Shown here piece by piece: positions 1-8,058 of a DNA stretch of 64,000 bases (positions are counted from its first letter, which is position 1; each line of letters begins with the position of its first letter). Below the pieces are notes generated by a model. It was not told the origin of the DNA and made no database searches. It was given only the letters and a program-made list of their open reading frames with translations. Source of the DNA: Kribbella sindirgiensis. GTDB taxonomy: Bacteria > Actinomycetota > Actinomycetes > Propionibacteriales > Kribbellaceae. The translations under genes and the position numbers were made by a program. The stretch lies in assembly GCF_004331435.1 (NCBI RefSeq), contig NZ_SJKA01000026.1, positions 1 to 64,000 of the forward strand, in the 5' to 3' direction.

Positions 1-100
1 CCGCTCGTGTACCCCCGAAGGGGCCTTACCGCTCGACTTGCATGTGTTAAGCACGCCGCCAGCGTTCGTCCTGAGCCAGGATCAAACTCTCCGTTGAAAA
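1..100 (-). rRNA. 16S ribosomal RNA gene, 5' end (partial)
   Basis: Read on the minus strand, the first ~100 bases are the start of bacterial 16S rRNA. The universal 27F-site sequence AGAGTTTGATCCTGGCTCAG lies at about 71-90. It is followed by the conserved GACGAACGCTGGCGGCGTGC stretch and the variable V1 start, TCGAGCGGTAAGGCC. The rest of the gene and the operon lie beyond base 1 of the window. The exact mature 5' end is uncertain by a few bases. Confidence 0.98.
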
Positions 101-295
101 ATATGACAAACCAGAAAACTGGTGAGTCGACACATCGAGTGATCCTTTGAATCAGAAACAAAACCATTACTGGCTTGTCATCCGTATTAACTTCAAAGGA
201 ATCCGACACAGACAACAAACAACCCCACCAAGAAACCCAGAAAGGTCCCTGGCAAGAAATCATCCGAAGCCCATGTACGGGGTTACTTCAATTTC

Positions 296-332
296 GGCAT
301 TGACTTTCGGCACGCTGTTGAGTTCTCAAGAA
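296..332 (-). promoter_or_regulatory. rRNA leader antitermination (boxA-like) block
   Basis: On the minus strand this segment reads TTCTTGAGAACTCAACAGCG followed by TGCCGAAAGTCAATGCC. This block is typical of actinobacterial rRNA leaders between the promoter and the 16S gene. It contains a short dyad (TTGAGAACTCAA) beside a boxA-like element. By analogy it should recruit Nus factors so that polymerase reads through the untranslated operon. The identification rests on recalled similarity, not a search. Confidence 0.7.
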
Positions 333-387
333 TCGGACGCACACCGCAGCTTGACCTTTCGGCCAGGCTCCCGGGGCAACCTGCGCT

Positions 388-416
388 ACTTTACCGGATC
401 AGATCGACCGGGTCAA
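388..416 (-). promoter_or_regulatory. rrn promoter (TTGACC-17-TAAAGT)
   Basis: On the minus strand a -35 hexamer TTGACC (411-416) and a -10 hexamer TAAAGT (388-393) are separated by exactly 17 bp. Transcription would start near 381, giving a leader of about 280 nt before 16S rRNA. This is a near-consensus housekeeping-sigma promoter in the right place for the rRNA operon. Further tandem promoters may lie upstream, but none as good was seen. Confidence 0.8.
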
Positions 417-681
417 GTCCCAGTTTTTCTGACCTTCCACCCGCATCCAAGCTACCGCCCCGAGTCAGACAACCCGGTTCGGCTCAGCTAGCCTTGGGGG
501 GTTCGGAGCGGCCGGCCGCTTTCGCGTCCTGCGCTTCGCTCCAACAAGAAGAACATTACGTGGCCCGCAGGTGGCCGGTCAAATCGGGTCCCGGTGTGCT
601 GAATCACAGGCTTGTAATTTGCCTCCGGCAACCCGGTTGTGGGAGTGGAGCCCACTCCCACACCAGAGCACACGCGAGCCG
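417..681. other. Intergenic stretch between tyrS and the rrn promoter
   Basis: No convincing gene is seen here. Apart from the hairpin at 638-662 the only notable item is a GC palindrome AGCGGCCGGCCGCT near 507-520, on the upstream side of the rrn promoter. Open frames crossing this stretch have no recognisable product and no ribosome site, so they are treated as chance. Confidence 0.6.
638..662 (-). terminator. Hairpin terminator after tyrS
   Basis: A perfect 11-bp stem (TGTGGGAGTGG / CCACTCCCACA) with a 3-nt loop begins 20 bp past the tyrS stop codon. No clear U-tract follows on the minus strand, which is common for terminators in high-GC actinobacteria. It would insulate the downstream rRNA promoter from tyrS read-through. 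Confidence 0.65.
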
Positions 682-1974
682 TCAGCCCTGTGCCGGCGAC
701 GCCAGAACCCCTGCGAATGAACGCTTCCCACGGCGCAGCACCAGCACGCCACCCGGCAGCAGGTCCTCCGCGGCCGGCACGTACTCCGCGTCCTTCACCT
801 TCTCGTTGTTCAAGTACGCGCCACCTTCGGCGACTGTCCGCCGTGCGGCCGACTTACTCGCCACCAGGCCCGCCTTCACCAGCAGGTCGCCGTACGTCGG
901 CATCGGCTCGCCGGCGCCCAGCTCGACGTGCGGTGCTTCGCGTAGTGCGGCCACGAGAGTCGAGCCGTCCAGCGACCCCAGCTCCCCCTGGCCGAACAGA
1001 GCCTTAGAGGCCTCCTGCACCCGTCGAGTCTCCTCGGCCCCGTGGACCAAGGTCGTCACGTCCTCGGCCAGTACCCGTTGCGCTTCGCGGGCCTGTGGCC
1101 GCTCCGCGGTCGCCTGCTCGAGAGCAGCCATCTCCTCCGCCGTGCGGAACGTGTAGAACCGCACCAGCTGCATCACGTCGCGATCGTCGCTGTTGAACCA
1201 GAACTGGTAGAACGCGTACGGCGTCGTCAGCTCCCGGTCCAGCCACACCGTCCCGGACTCGGTCTTCCCGAACTTCGTCCCGTCAGCCTTGGTCACCAGT
1301 GGTGTCGCCAGCGCGTGCGCCTTGCCGGCGTCGGTACGACGGATGAGCTCGACACCTGCCGTCAGGTTCCCCCACTGGTCACTGCCTCCGGTCTGCAGCG
1401 TGCAGTTGTGCCGGCGGTACAGCTCGAGGAAGTCCAGCGACTGCAGCAGGACGTAGCTGAACTCCGTGTAGCTGATCCCCTGCTCCAGGCGCGCCTTCAC
1501 CACCTCACGGCCGAGCATCCGGTTCACCGGGAAGTGCTTCCCGATGTCGCGCAGGAAGTCGAGTGTGTTGAGGTCCTTGGTCCAGTCGTAGTTGTTGACG
1601 ATCCGGGCCGGGTTCGGCAGCGACTGGTCGAAGTCGACGAACTTCTCCACCTGGCCGCGTACCCGCTCGACCCACTCGTGGACGATGTCCTTCGGGTTCA
1701 GTACCCGCTCGGACGTCTCCTTGGGGTCGCCGATCAACCCGGTGGCGCCACCAACGAGCCCGATCGGGTTGTGGCCGGCCAGCTGGAGCCGCCGCAGCGT
1801 CAGAAGCTGCAGCAGGTTCCCCATGTGCAGGCTGGGCGCGGTGGGGTCGAAGCCGACGTACGAGGTGATCGGTCCCGCCGCCATCGAGGCCCGGAGGGCA
1901 TCCGGATCGGTGGAGTGGGCGATCAGGCCACGGCTCTCCAGGTCGTCAAGCACCTGAGTGCGGCGTTCGGTCAC
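682..1974 (-). CDS. tyrS: Tyrosyl-tRNA synthetase
   Basis: Class I aminoacyl-tRNA synthetase that charges tRNA-Tyr with tyrosine in the cytoplasm. The 430 residues match the bacterial TyrRS length. The HIGH-type motif appears as LHMGN in the N-terminal Rossmann domain, the tyrosine/tRNA-binding core includes TGGSDQWGN, and the KMSKS loop is the variant KFGKTESG. An S4-like RNA-binding domain ends the protein (AARRTVAEGG, VLRRGKRSF). The start is a GTG with a strong GAGGAGAG ribosome site just upstream. It lies upstream of the rRNA operon on the same strand and downstream of argH, as in many actinobacteria. Confidence 0.97.
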   Translation of the reverse strand: MTERRTQVLDDLESRGLIAHSTDPDALRASMAAGPITSYVGFDPTAPSLHMGNLLQLLTLRRLQLAGHNPIGLVGGATGLIGDPKETSERVLNPKDIVHEWVERVRGQVEKFVDFDQSLPNPARIVNNYDWTKDLNTLDFLRDIGKHFPVNRMLGREVVKARLEQGISYTEFSYVLLQSLDFLELYRRHNCTLQTGGSDQWGNLTAGVELIRRTDAGKAHALATPLVTKADGTKFGKTESGTVWLDRELTTPYAFYQFWFNSDDRDVMQLVRFYTFRTAEEMAALEQATAERPQAREAQRVLAEDVTTLVHGAEETRRVQEASKALFGQGELGSLDGSTLVAALREAPHVELGAGEPMPTYGDLLVKAGLVASKSAARRTVAEGGAYLNNEKVKDAEYVPAAEDLLPGGVLVLRRGKRSFAGVLASPAQG

Positions 1975-2034
1975 TAGTTCTCTCCTCGAGTACGTCGGTC
2001 GGTACTAGTGTCCTGTACGGCGAGGTGGGGTGAC

Positions 2035-3072
2035 TCAGGTGGGTTCGGGGCGGGTGAGCACCGAGCGGAGCTGTGGGCGGAGTGCATGTCCGTCCGGCCC
2101 TTGCACCGTGACAGCGGTCGGCCGGTGTGGGTCGTGGGCGCCAGGGTCCGGGTTGGGGACCGGGAGACCGTGGGACAGGACCTGCTCGGCCGGGGTGAGC
2201 TGGCGGATGCCGATGGCGAGCACGTGGTCCGGGTGCGTCTGCGCGAAGTCGCCGTACAGCTGGGGGTCGTGCTGGCCGTCGTCACCGACCAGGACCCAGC
2301 GCACGTTCGGGAACTCACGCGCCAGCCGGCGCAGGGCGGTCCGCTTGTGCTCCTGGCCGCTGCGGAACCAGCCGGTGTTGGTCGGTCCCCAGTCCGTCAT
2401 CAGCAGCGGCCCCGGTGGGTACCCGTGCCGTGCGAGGAAGCGTGCGAGCGTCGGTGCGGTGTTCCACGCCCCAGTGGACAGGTAGAACATCGGCGCGCCC
2501 GGGTGGTCCGCCAGTAGCTCCTCGTACAGGCCGGCCATACCCGGTACGACGCGGCGCGCCTGCTCGTCGCGGACGAACGTGTTCCAGGCCGCGATCAGCG
2601 GGCGCGGCAGCATCGTCAGGATCACCGTGTCGTCGATGTCGCTGACGAGACCGAACGTCGCCTCCGGATCCGGGACGAAGATCCGCGCCCGCGCCTGCCG
2701 GTCGCCGTGCACGCCCAGGACGATCTCGTGCCACCCGGGCGGCAGCACGACCGGCACGTTCAGGTCGACGAAGCCGCCGCGATCGGTCACGGTCTCGAAC
2801 GTCTCCCCGCTGACCGTCACGGTGACAGGTACCTTCACCGCCGGCGCGGTCACGAACGCGCGCCAGCCGCGCACCACCTGGTCCTCGTCGTACCGCGGCT
2901 GGTTGCGCGGGTCGCGTCCGAGGACGACACGGGCCAGCACCCGGACGAACTCGGTGTTGCCGTAACCGACCTGCGGGATGATCCGCTCCTGCCAGCCGCG
3001 ACGCCGAAGAACCGCCTGCACCCCGAGGTTGAACCAGTCCTCGAGACGGGACGAGTAGTGCGGACGGGCCAT
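2035..3072 (-). CDS. App1-family (DUF2183) phosphatase-like protein
   Basis: A 345-residue protein of the App1/DUF2183 family, named after a yeast phosphatidate phosphatase. The N-terminal half is a beta-rich accessory region. The catalytic half (from about residue 137) opens with the HAD-type motif DIDDT in FGLVSDIDDTVI, followed by FYLSTGAWN and a GDDGQHDPQLY motif, all hallmarks of the family. There is no signal peptide, so it probably acts at the inner membrane face or on a soluble phosphate ester. It stands alone between tyrS and a convergent-facing oxidoreductase gene. The bacterial substrate is not established. Confidence 0.85.
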   Translation of the reverse strand: MARPHYSSRLEDWFNLGVQAVLRRRGWQERIIPQVGYGNTEFVRVLARVVLGRDPRNQPRYDEDQVVRGWRAFVTAPAVKVPVTVTVSGETFETVTDRGGFVDLNVPVVLPPGWHEIVLGVHGDRQARARIFVPDPEATFGLVSDIDDTVILTMLPRPLIAAWNTFVRDEQARRVVPGMAGLYEELLADHPGAPMFYLSTGAWNTAPTLARFLARHGYPPGPLLMTDWGPTNTGWFRSGQEHKRTALRRLAREFPNVRWVLVGDDGQHDPQLYGDFAQTHPDHVLAIGIRQLTPAEQVLSHGLPVPNPDPGAHDPHRPTAVTVQGPDGHALRPQLRSVLTRPEPT

Positions 3073-3170
3073 ACCAGAAACCTACCCGCAGCACGGGCCG
3101 CTAGTCGTCCTCCCCCGCTGTCCGCGGGCCGCTTTCACGAACTGTCGGCGCGGTCTCCTACCGTCTCCTC

Positions 3171-4127
3171 ATGACCGCTATCGGAATGTGCTTCCCGCGT
3201 ACCTACCCGGCCGCGCTCGTCACCGATGTGGCGCGGCGGCTCGACCGTGGTGGCGCGGACGAGCTGTGGATCATCGAGGACTGCTTCTTCACGGCCGGCC
3301 CGTCGCTGGTGTCGGCGGCGCTGACGTCGACGGAGCGGCTGACCGTCGGGCTCGGGATCGTGCCCGCCGTCGCCCGCACGGCCGCGGTGACCGCGATGGA
3401 GTTCGCGACGCTGGAGGCGCTCGGGCCGGGGCGGTTCCTGCCCGGGATCGGTCATGGCGTGCAGTCGTGGATGGGCCAGATGGGGGTCCGGCCGAAGTCG
3501 CCGCTGACGGCGCTCGAGGAAGTGACGACCAGCGTCACCCGGCTGCTGAGCGGCGAGGAGGTCAGCTTCGAGGGCAAGACGGTCTCCCTCGACAAGGTGA
3601 AGCTGGACGCGCCGCCGGCGCAGGTGCCGCCGATCCTGCTCGGTGTCCAGGGCCCGAAGTCGATGGCGCTCGCCGGGCGGGTCGCGGGTGGCGTCGTGCT
3701 GGCCGAGCCGGCAACCGCGCCGTACGTGCGGCAATCGGTGGAGTACGCCGGATCGCCCGAGGGGTTCGTGGTGGCGGTGTTCGCGGCGATGTGCGTGCGG
3801 GAGGACCGCAGAACGGCGTACGAGTGGTCCGCGCCGTGGCTGGGGTGGCGGATCGGTGAGCGGCCGCCGCAGCTGACCGCGTTGCCGTTCTTCGACGAGA
3901 TGAAGAAGCTGTACGACGCTTCGGGCGAGGCCGGTCTGGTGGGGATGCCGAGCGACTGGTGGACCGCGATCGGGGCGTTCGGGACGCTCGACGACGCGGC
4001 GGCACACATCGCCGGATTGGCGGCGGCGGGGGTCCAGCACATCGGTCTGTTCCCGGACCCGGAGGTAGAGCACGGGTTGCCGCAGCTCGACTACGTGCTC
4101 GAGCTGGCGAACCGCAAGAACCGCTAG
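3171..4127 (+). CDS. LLM-class flavin (F420?)-dependent oxidoreductase
   Basis: A 318-residue luciferase-like monooxygenase-superfamily protein with a single TIM-barrel domain. Visible family features are the N-terminal strand ending CFPRTYPAALV, the DELWIIEDCFF segment, the GPGRFLPGIGHG loop, and PPILLGVQGPKS followed by AGRVAGGVVLAEPA, which corresponds to the cofactor-phosphate region. The actinobacterial setting makes coenzyme F420 more likely than FMN, but the sequence alone does not decide this. It is a single gene. Its stop overlaps by 4 bp the stop of the convergent DNA glycosylase gene. Substrate unknown. Confidence 0.85.
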   Translation: MTAIGMCFPRTYPAALVTDVARRLDRGGADELWIIEDCFFTAGPSLVSAALTSTERLTVGLGIVPAVARTAAVTAMEFATLEALGPGRFLPGIGHGVQSWMGQMGVRPKSPLTALEEVTTSVTRLLSGEEVSFEGKTVSLDKVKLDAPPAQVPPILLGVQGPKSMALAGRVAGGVVLAEPATAPYVRQSVEYAGSPEGFVVAVFAAMCVREDRRTAYEWSAPWLGWRIGERPPQLTALPFFDEMKKLYDASGEAGLVGMPSDWWTAIGAFGTLDDAAAHIAGLAAAGVQHIGLFPDPEVEHGLPQLDYVLELANRKNR

Positions 4128-4810
4128 GAGCGCTTCTTCGGGACGTGCGGGCGGTAGGGCGAGACGGTCGGGTCGTTGGGGATCCAGAAACGCCACGGGC
4201 GGTCGGCTGCTTCGCGCAGGCCGACGCGTGGGCCGGTGGCGGGTTCTCCGGTGAAGCCGGGGCCGTCGCGCAGCTCGATGGGTGAGTTCTTCGCCAGCAG
4301 GTCGGTGCCGTTGCCTTCCCGTCCGATGCCGAGGGCAACACAAAGCCGAGCCGGCCCGCGCGCGAGATCGCGGTCCGGGTTGGTGGGCGGGCGCTTGGCG
4401 ACCGGCCCCGGGCGGACGCCGGGTGCCGACTGGTTGAAGGCGACCTTCTGCGGTGCCGGTTGGTTGCGACGAAGGCGGGCCAGCTCGAGGCCTTCGATCA
4501 CCTCGCCGGCACGCAGGAGGACGGCTGACGGCTTCTCATCCGGGCCGACGACGACGTTCATGCAGAAGTGCATGCCGTAGGTGAAGTACACGTACAGGAA
4601 GCCGGGCGGGCCGAACATCACCGCGTTCCGGGGCGTCTGACCGCGGTACGCGTGCGAGCCCGGATCGTTCGGCCCGTCGTACGCCTCGACCTCCGTCAGC
4701 CGCACGGCGACGGTCCCCTCGGGAGTGGTCGACGTCAGCACTGTCCCCAGCAACCGCGGCGCCACCTCCAGCACAGGACCAGCCAGAAGTGAGCGCCGCA
4801 TGCGCAGCAC
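4124..4810 (-). CDS. Alkyladenine (3-methyladenine) DNA glycosylase, AAG/MPG family
   Basis: Base-excision repair enzyme that removes alkylated purines from DNA. The 228-residue length is normal for the family. Diagnostic segments are VRLTEVEAYDGPNDPGSHA with the catalytic Glu, RGQTPRNAVMFGPPGFLYVY, FTYGMHFCMNVV, AVLLRAGEVIEG and GPARLCVALGI. ATG at 4810 is used, and an in-frame ATG at 4801 is an equally plausible start. It sits downstream of argH on the same strand, as in many actinobacteria, separated by an unusual 370-bp gap. Its 3' end overlaps that of the convergent oxidoreductase gene. Confidence 0.95.
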   Translation of the reverse strand: MLRMRRSLLAGPVLEVAPRLLGTVLTSTTPEGTVAVRLTEVEAYDGPNDPGSHAYRGQTPRNAVMFGPPGFLYVYFTYGMHFCMNVVVGPDEKPSAVLLRAGEVIEGLELARLRRNQPAPQKVAFNQSAPGVRPGPVAKRPPTNPDRDLARGPARLCVALGIGREGNGTDLLAKNSPIELRDGPGFTGEPATGPRVGLREAADRPWRFWIPNDPTVSPYRPHVPKKRS

Positions 4811-5180
4811 CCTAGACGACCCACAGCCCCCGGCATCGGACAGGACAGGTGGTTCTCCGGCTCACTCCCGCCGTCGCCCCGCCAGCCAGCCGGCACCCGG
4901 CAACCACTCGACGGGCTATCCCCCTCGCCTTGGGGGGTCCCCTTCTGCAACGCAAGGGGAGAACCCTGTACACGCCGGCTCTTGTGACTCATGTGCAGGC
5001 GGTTGGTGCGGCGCGGGCAGCGAACAACCGGGCATGCATTCTCGACAGGACGTGCCGACTGGCTACTCTCGCTCCCCAAACTAGTTCGGGGGACCATCTC
5101 GCCCGGGACCGGGGAGCCCCGCACCCCCAAAACGGCAGGTCATCCTCCCCAAACCAGTTCGAGGGGCGTGGAGTCTGCAG
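4811..5180. other. 370-bp gap downstream of argH with repeated palindromic words
   Basis: No supported gene. The stretch holds two related near-palindromes: an 18-bp CCCCAAACTAGTTCGGGG at 5074-5091 and CCCCAAACCAGTTCGAGGGG at 5147-5166, offset by 73 bp. GC-rich complementary runs lie around 4925-4965. On the minus strand the two CCCC...GGGG dyads come directly after the argH stop and could act as tandem terminators. Open frames crossing the gap have skewed composition and no recognisable domain. Confidence 0.5.
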
Positions 5181-6608
5181 TTAGGGCAGGCGGGTGGTGT
5201 GGGCGGTGGCGCGGGCGCGGAGTTCGGTGAGTTGTTCGGCGACGCGCTCCTGGGCGGTGCCGCCGCGGGTGTTCCGGGAGGCCAGCGACCCCTCGACCGT
5301 CAGCACCGAGCGGACCTCCGGGGTCAGCTCCGGCGAGATGGCGGCGAGGTCCTCGTCCGAGAGGTCCCAGAGTTCGATGCCGCGCTTTTCGCACGCCTGG
5401 ACGCACGCGCCGGCCAGTTCGTGGGCCACTCGGAACGGCACCTTCTGGCGGACCAGCCATTCGGCGATGTCGGTGGCGAGCGAGAAGCCCTGCGGGGCGA
5501 GTTCTTCGAGGCGCGAGGAGTTGAAGCGCAGCGTGCGGATCATCCCGGTGAACGCGGGCAGCAGCACCTCGAGGGTGTCGATGGAATCGAAGACCGGCTC
5601 CTTGTCCTCCTGCAGGTCCCGGTTGTACGCGAGCGGCTGCGCCTTCAGCGTCGCCAGCAGGCCGCTGAGGTTCCCGATCAGCCGCCCGGCCTTGCCGCGA
5701 GCGAGCTCGGCGATGTCCGGGTTCTTCTTCTGCGGCATGATGCTCGACCCGGTCGAGAACGCGTCGTCCAGCTCGACGAACCCGAACTCCTTCGTCGCCC
5801 AGAGGATCACCTCTTCGGCCTGCCGGGACAGGTCGACGCCGATCTGCGCGGTGACGAACGCGAACTCCGCGACGAAGTCCCGTGACGACGTCCCGTCGAT
5901 CGAGTTCGCCGACGAGTTCGTGAAGCCCAGCTCGTGCGCGACGAAGACCGGGTCCAGCCCCAGCGAGCTCCCGGCCAGTGCGCCCGAGCCGTACGGCGAA
6001 TCCGCGGCGACCCGGGCGTCCCAGTCGGCGAGCCGATCGAGGTCCCGGATCAGGGGCCAGGCGTGCGCGAGCAGATGATGCGACAGCAGAACCGGCTGGG
6101 CGTGCTGCAGGTGCGTACGGCCAGGCATCGCCACGCCCAGATGCTGCGAAGCCTGATCGGCCAGTGTGTTCACCTGCTCCAACAGCAACCGCCCGATGAT
6201 CCGGCCGTGGTCGCGCAGGTAGCTCTTGAAGAGGGTGGCGACCTGATCGTTCCGGGAGCGCCCCGCGCGCAACCGGCCGCCCAGCTCGGCGCCGAGCCGC
6301 ACCAGCAGCCCGTGCTCCAGTGCGGTGTGCACGTCCTCGTCCTCGGCAGCGGGCAGGAACTTCCCCGACAGTACGTCGTCCAGAAGCCCGTCGAGCCCCG
6401 CCAGCATCGCGGACAGGTCCTCGTCCGTCAGCAGCCCCGCTTGGTGCAGCACCTTGGCGTGCGCCTTCGACCCGGCGATGTCGTACGGCGCCAGTCGCCA
6501 GTCGAAGTCCGTGGACTTGCTCAGCGCCGCCAGCGCGTCGGCCGGACCGCCCGAGAAGCGGGCCCCCCAGAGAGCTGAGTCCCGGGCGGCGTTCTCTGCA
6601 CTACTCAC
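5181..6608 (-). CDS. argH: Argininosuccinate lyase
   Basis: Last enzyme of arginine biosynthesis: splits argininosuccinate to arginine and fumarate. The 475 residues have the fumarase/aspartase-superfamily fold. The family signature GSSIMPQKKNPD on the mobile catalytic loop is intact, preceded by RSRNDQVAT and GRTHLQHAQPVLLSHH (catalytic His). It is the last gene of argCJBDFRH and starts 11 bp after argR. argG, needed for the preceding step, is not in this cluster. Confidence 0.98.
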   Translation of the reverse strand: MSSAENAARDSALWGARFSGGPADALAALSKSTDFDWRLAPYDIAGSKAHAKVLHQAGLLTDEDLSAMLAGLDGLLDDVLSGKFLPAAEDEDVHTALEHGLLVRLGAELGGRLRAGRSRNDQVATLFKSYLRDHGRIIGRLLLEQVNTLADQASQHLGVAMPGRTHLQHAQPVLLSHHLLAHAWPLIRDLDRLADWDARVAADSPYGSGALAGSSLGLDPVFVAHELGFTNSSANSIDGTSSRDFVAEFAFVTAQIGVDLSRQAEEVILWATKEFGFVELDDAFSTGSSIMPQKKNPDIAELARGKAGRLIGNLSGLLATLKAQPLAYNRDLQEDKEPVFDSIDTLEVLLPAFTGMIRTLRFNSSRLEELAPQGFSLATDIAEWLVRQKVPFRVAHELAGACVQACEKRGIELWDLSDEDLAAISPELTPEVRSVLTVEGSLASRNTRGGTAQERVAEQLTELRARATAHTTRLP

Positions 6609-6619
6609 AACAAGGTCCT

Positions 6620-7129
6620 CTACTTCGGCTCGCGGGCGGCGAGGGACAGGAAACGGGCAGCGAGGGCTTCGCCGCCGGTGGGGTTTCGGGAGACGACCAT
6701 GACGGTGTCGTCGCCGGCGATGGTGCCGAGAACGTCGTCCAGCCCCACGTGGTCGATCGCCGACGCGAAGTACTGGGCCGCCCCCGGCGGGGTTCGCAGG
6801 ATGACCAGGTTGGCGCTGCCCTCCGCGGACACGAGCAGCTCGGACGCCACCCGCGCCAGTCGGGCCTCGAACGCGGCAGCCTCGCCCGCACGCGGCGTAC
6901 GGTCACCGCCTTCACCCGGTACGGCGTACACGAGCTGGCCGGATGAGTCGCGGACCTTCACCGCACCGATCTCGACCAGGTCCCGCGACAGCGTCGCCTG
7001 GCCCACGACGAGCCCGGACGCCGCGAGCAGGTCCGCGAGCTCGGTCTGGGAGCGCACCGGCTGCCGGCCGAGCAGGTCGACGATCCGCTGCTGGCGGGCC
7101 GTCTTCGTCGTAGGAACCGCGATACTCAC
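6620..7129 (-). CDS. argR: Arginine repressor ArgR
   Basis: Arginine-dependent repressor of arginine biosynthesis, working as a hexamer. The 169 residues have an N-terminal winged helix (RQQRIVDLLGRQPVRSQTEL, then GQATLSRDLVEIGAVKVR) and a C-terminal oligomerisation/arginine-binding domain ending in the GTIAGDDTVMVV signature. The start is the GTG at 7129 in a GTGA overlap with the argF stop. A longer upstream frame exists but is only argF read out of frame. Placing argR inside the operon implies autoregulation through the operator at 12369-12404. Confidence 0.96.
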   Translation of the reverse strand: MSIAVPTTKTARQQRIVDLLGRQPVRSQTELADLLAASGLVVGQATLSRDLVEIGAVKVRDSSGQLVYAVPGEGGDRTPRAGEAAAFEARLARVASELLVSAEGSANLVILRTPPGAAQYFASAIDHVGLDDVLGTIAGDDTVMVVSRNPTGGEALAARFLSLAAREPK

Positions 7130-8058
7130 GACGAGAAACTCCTTGCCAGCAGCCACGACAGCAGCGCCTTCTGCGCGTGCAGCCGGTTCTCGGCCTCGTC
7201 CCAGACGACCGACTGCGGTCCGTCGATCACGGCCGCCTCGATCTCCTTGCCACGATAGGCGGGCAGGCAGTGCAGGACGATCGCATCCGGTTTCGCCTTG
7301 CCGAGCAGTTGCTCCGTGACGGCGTACGGCACGAACGGCGCCTCCCGGTCGGAGGCCTCGGACTCCTGTCCCATCGACACCCAGGTGTCGGTGGCGAGCA
7401 CATCCGCGCCGTCGGCCGCCGCGATCGCGTCCTCGGTCCAGGCCACCGATCCGCCGGTCTTCTCGGCGATCGCCGCGGCGCTCACCAGTACGTCCGGGTC
7501 CGGCTGGTAGTCCGCCGGCGACCCGATCACGACGTGCATGCCCGCGGTCGCGCCGCCCAGCAGGTACGAGTGCGCCATGTTGTTGGCGCCGTCGCCCAGG
7601 TAGACCAGCTTCAGCCCGGCCGTCGCCCCCTTGTGCTGCCGCACGGTCTGTAGGTCGGCGAGGATCTGGCACGGGTGGAACTCGTCGGTCAGCGCATTCA
7701 CGACCGGGACCGACGACGCGGCCGCCATCTCCTCGATCCGCGCCTGACCGAACGTCCGCCACACGATCGCCGCGACCTGCCGGTCCAGCACCCGCGCGGT
7801 GTCGGCGATCGGCTCGCCCCGGCCGAGCTGCGAGGTCTGCGCGTCGATGACCAGCGGTACGCCGCCCAGCTCGGAGATCCCGACCGCGAACGAGATCCGC
7901 GTCCGCGTCGACGTCTTGTCGAAGATCACCGCCACGGTCTTCGGCCCCTCGAGCGGCTTGTGCCCGTACCGGTCCCCCGCCAGCTGCGCGGCGAGCGTCA
8001 GTACTTCGTCCTGCTCGACAGGCGACAGGTCGTCGTCCCGCAAGAAGTGCCTGACCAT
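7126..8058 (-). CDS. argF: Ornithine carbamoyltransferase
   Basis: Makes citrulline from ornithine and carbamoyl phosphate. The 310 residues have the carbamoyl-phosphate motif STRTR (in FDKTSTRTRISFAVG) and the ornithine-loop motif HCLPAYRG. The mid-chain LVYLGDGANNMAHS segment is typical of anabolic OTCs. ATG at 8058 shares one base with the argD stop, and the gene overlaps argR by 4 bp, so translation is coupled along the operon. Confidence 0.97.
   Translation of the reverse strand: MVRHFLRDDDLSPVEQDEVLTLAAQLAGDRYGHKPLEGPKTVAVIFDKTSTRTRISFAVGISELGGVPLVIDAQTSQLGRGEPIADTARVLDRQVAAIVWRTFGQARIEEMAAASSVPVVNALTDEFHPCQILADLQTVRQHKGATAGLKLVYLGDGANNMAHSYLLGGATAGMHVVIGSPADYQPDPDVLVSAAAIAEKTGGSVAWTEDAIAAADGADVLATDTWVSMGQESEASDREAPFVPYAVTEQLLGKAKPDAIVLHCLPAYRGKEIEAAVIDGPQSVVWDEAENRLHAQKALLSWLLARSFSS

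Noticed and set aside
147..491. 114-codon open frame over the rRNA leader
   Set aside because: It lies across the rrn promoter and the boxA block, has no ribosome site and codes for no recognisable protein.
488..673. Possible small gene or tRNA-like fold between tyrS and the rrn promoter
   Set aside because: The hairpin at 638-662 explains the main structure. No cloverleaf with a T-arm consensus could be drawn and the frame has no family resemblance.
3135..4343. 402-codon minus-strand frame opposite the LLM oxidoreductase
   Set aside because: It is the Arg/Pro-rich shadow of a clear plus-strand gene and crosses the start of the glycosylase gene's 3' end in another frame.
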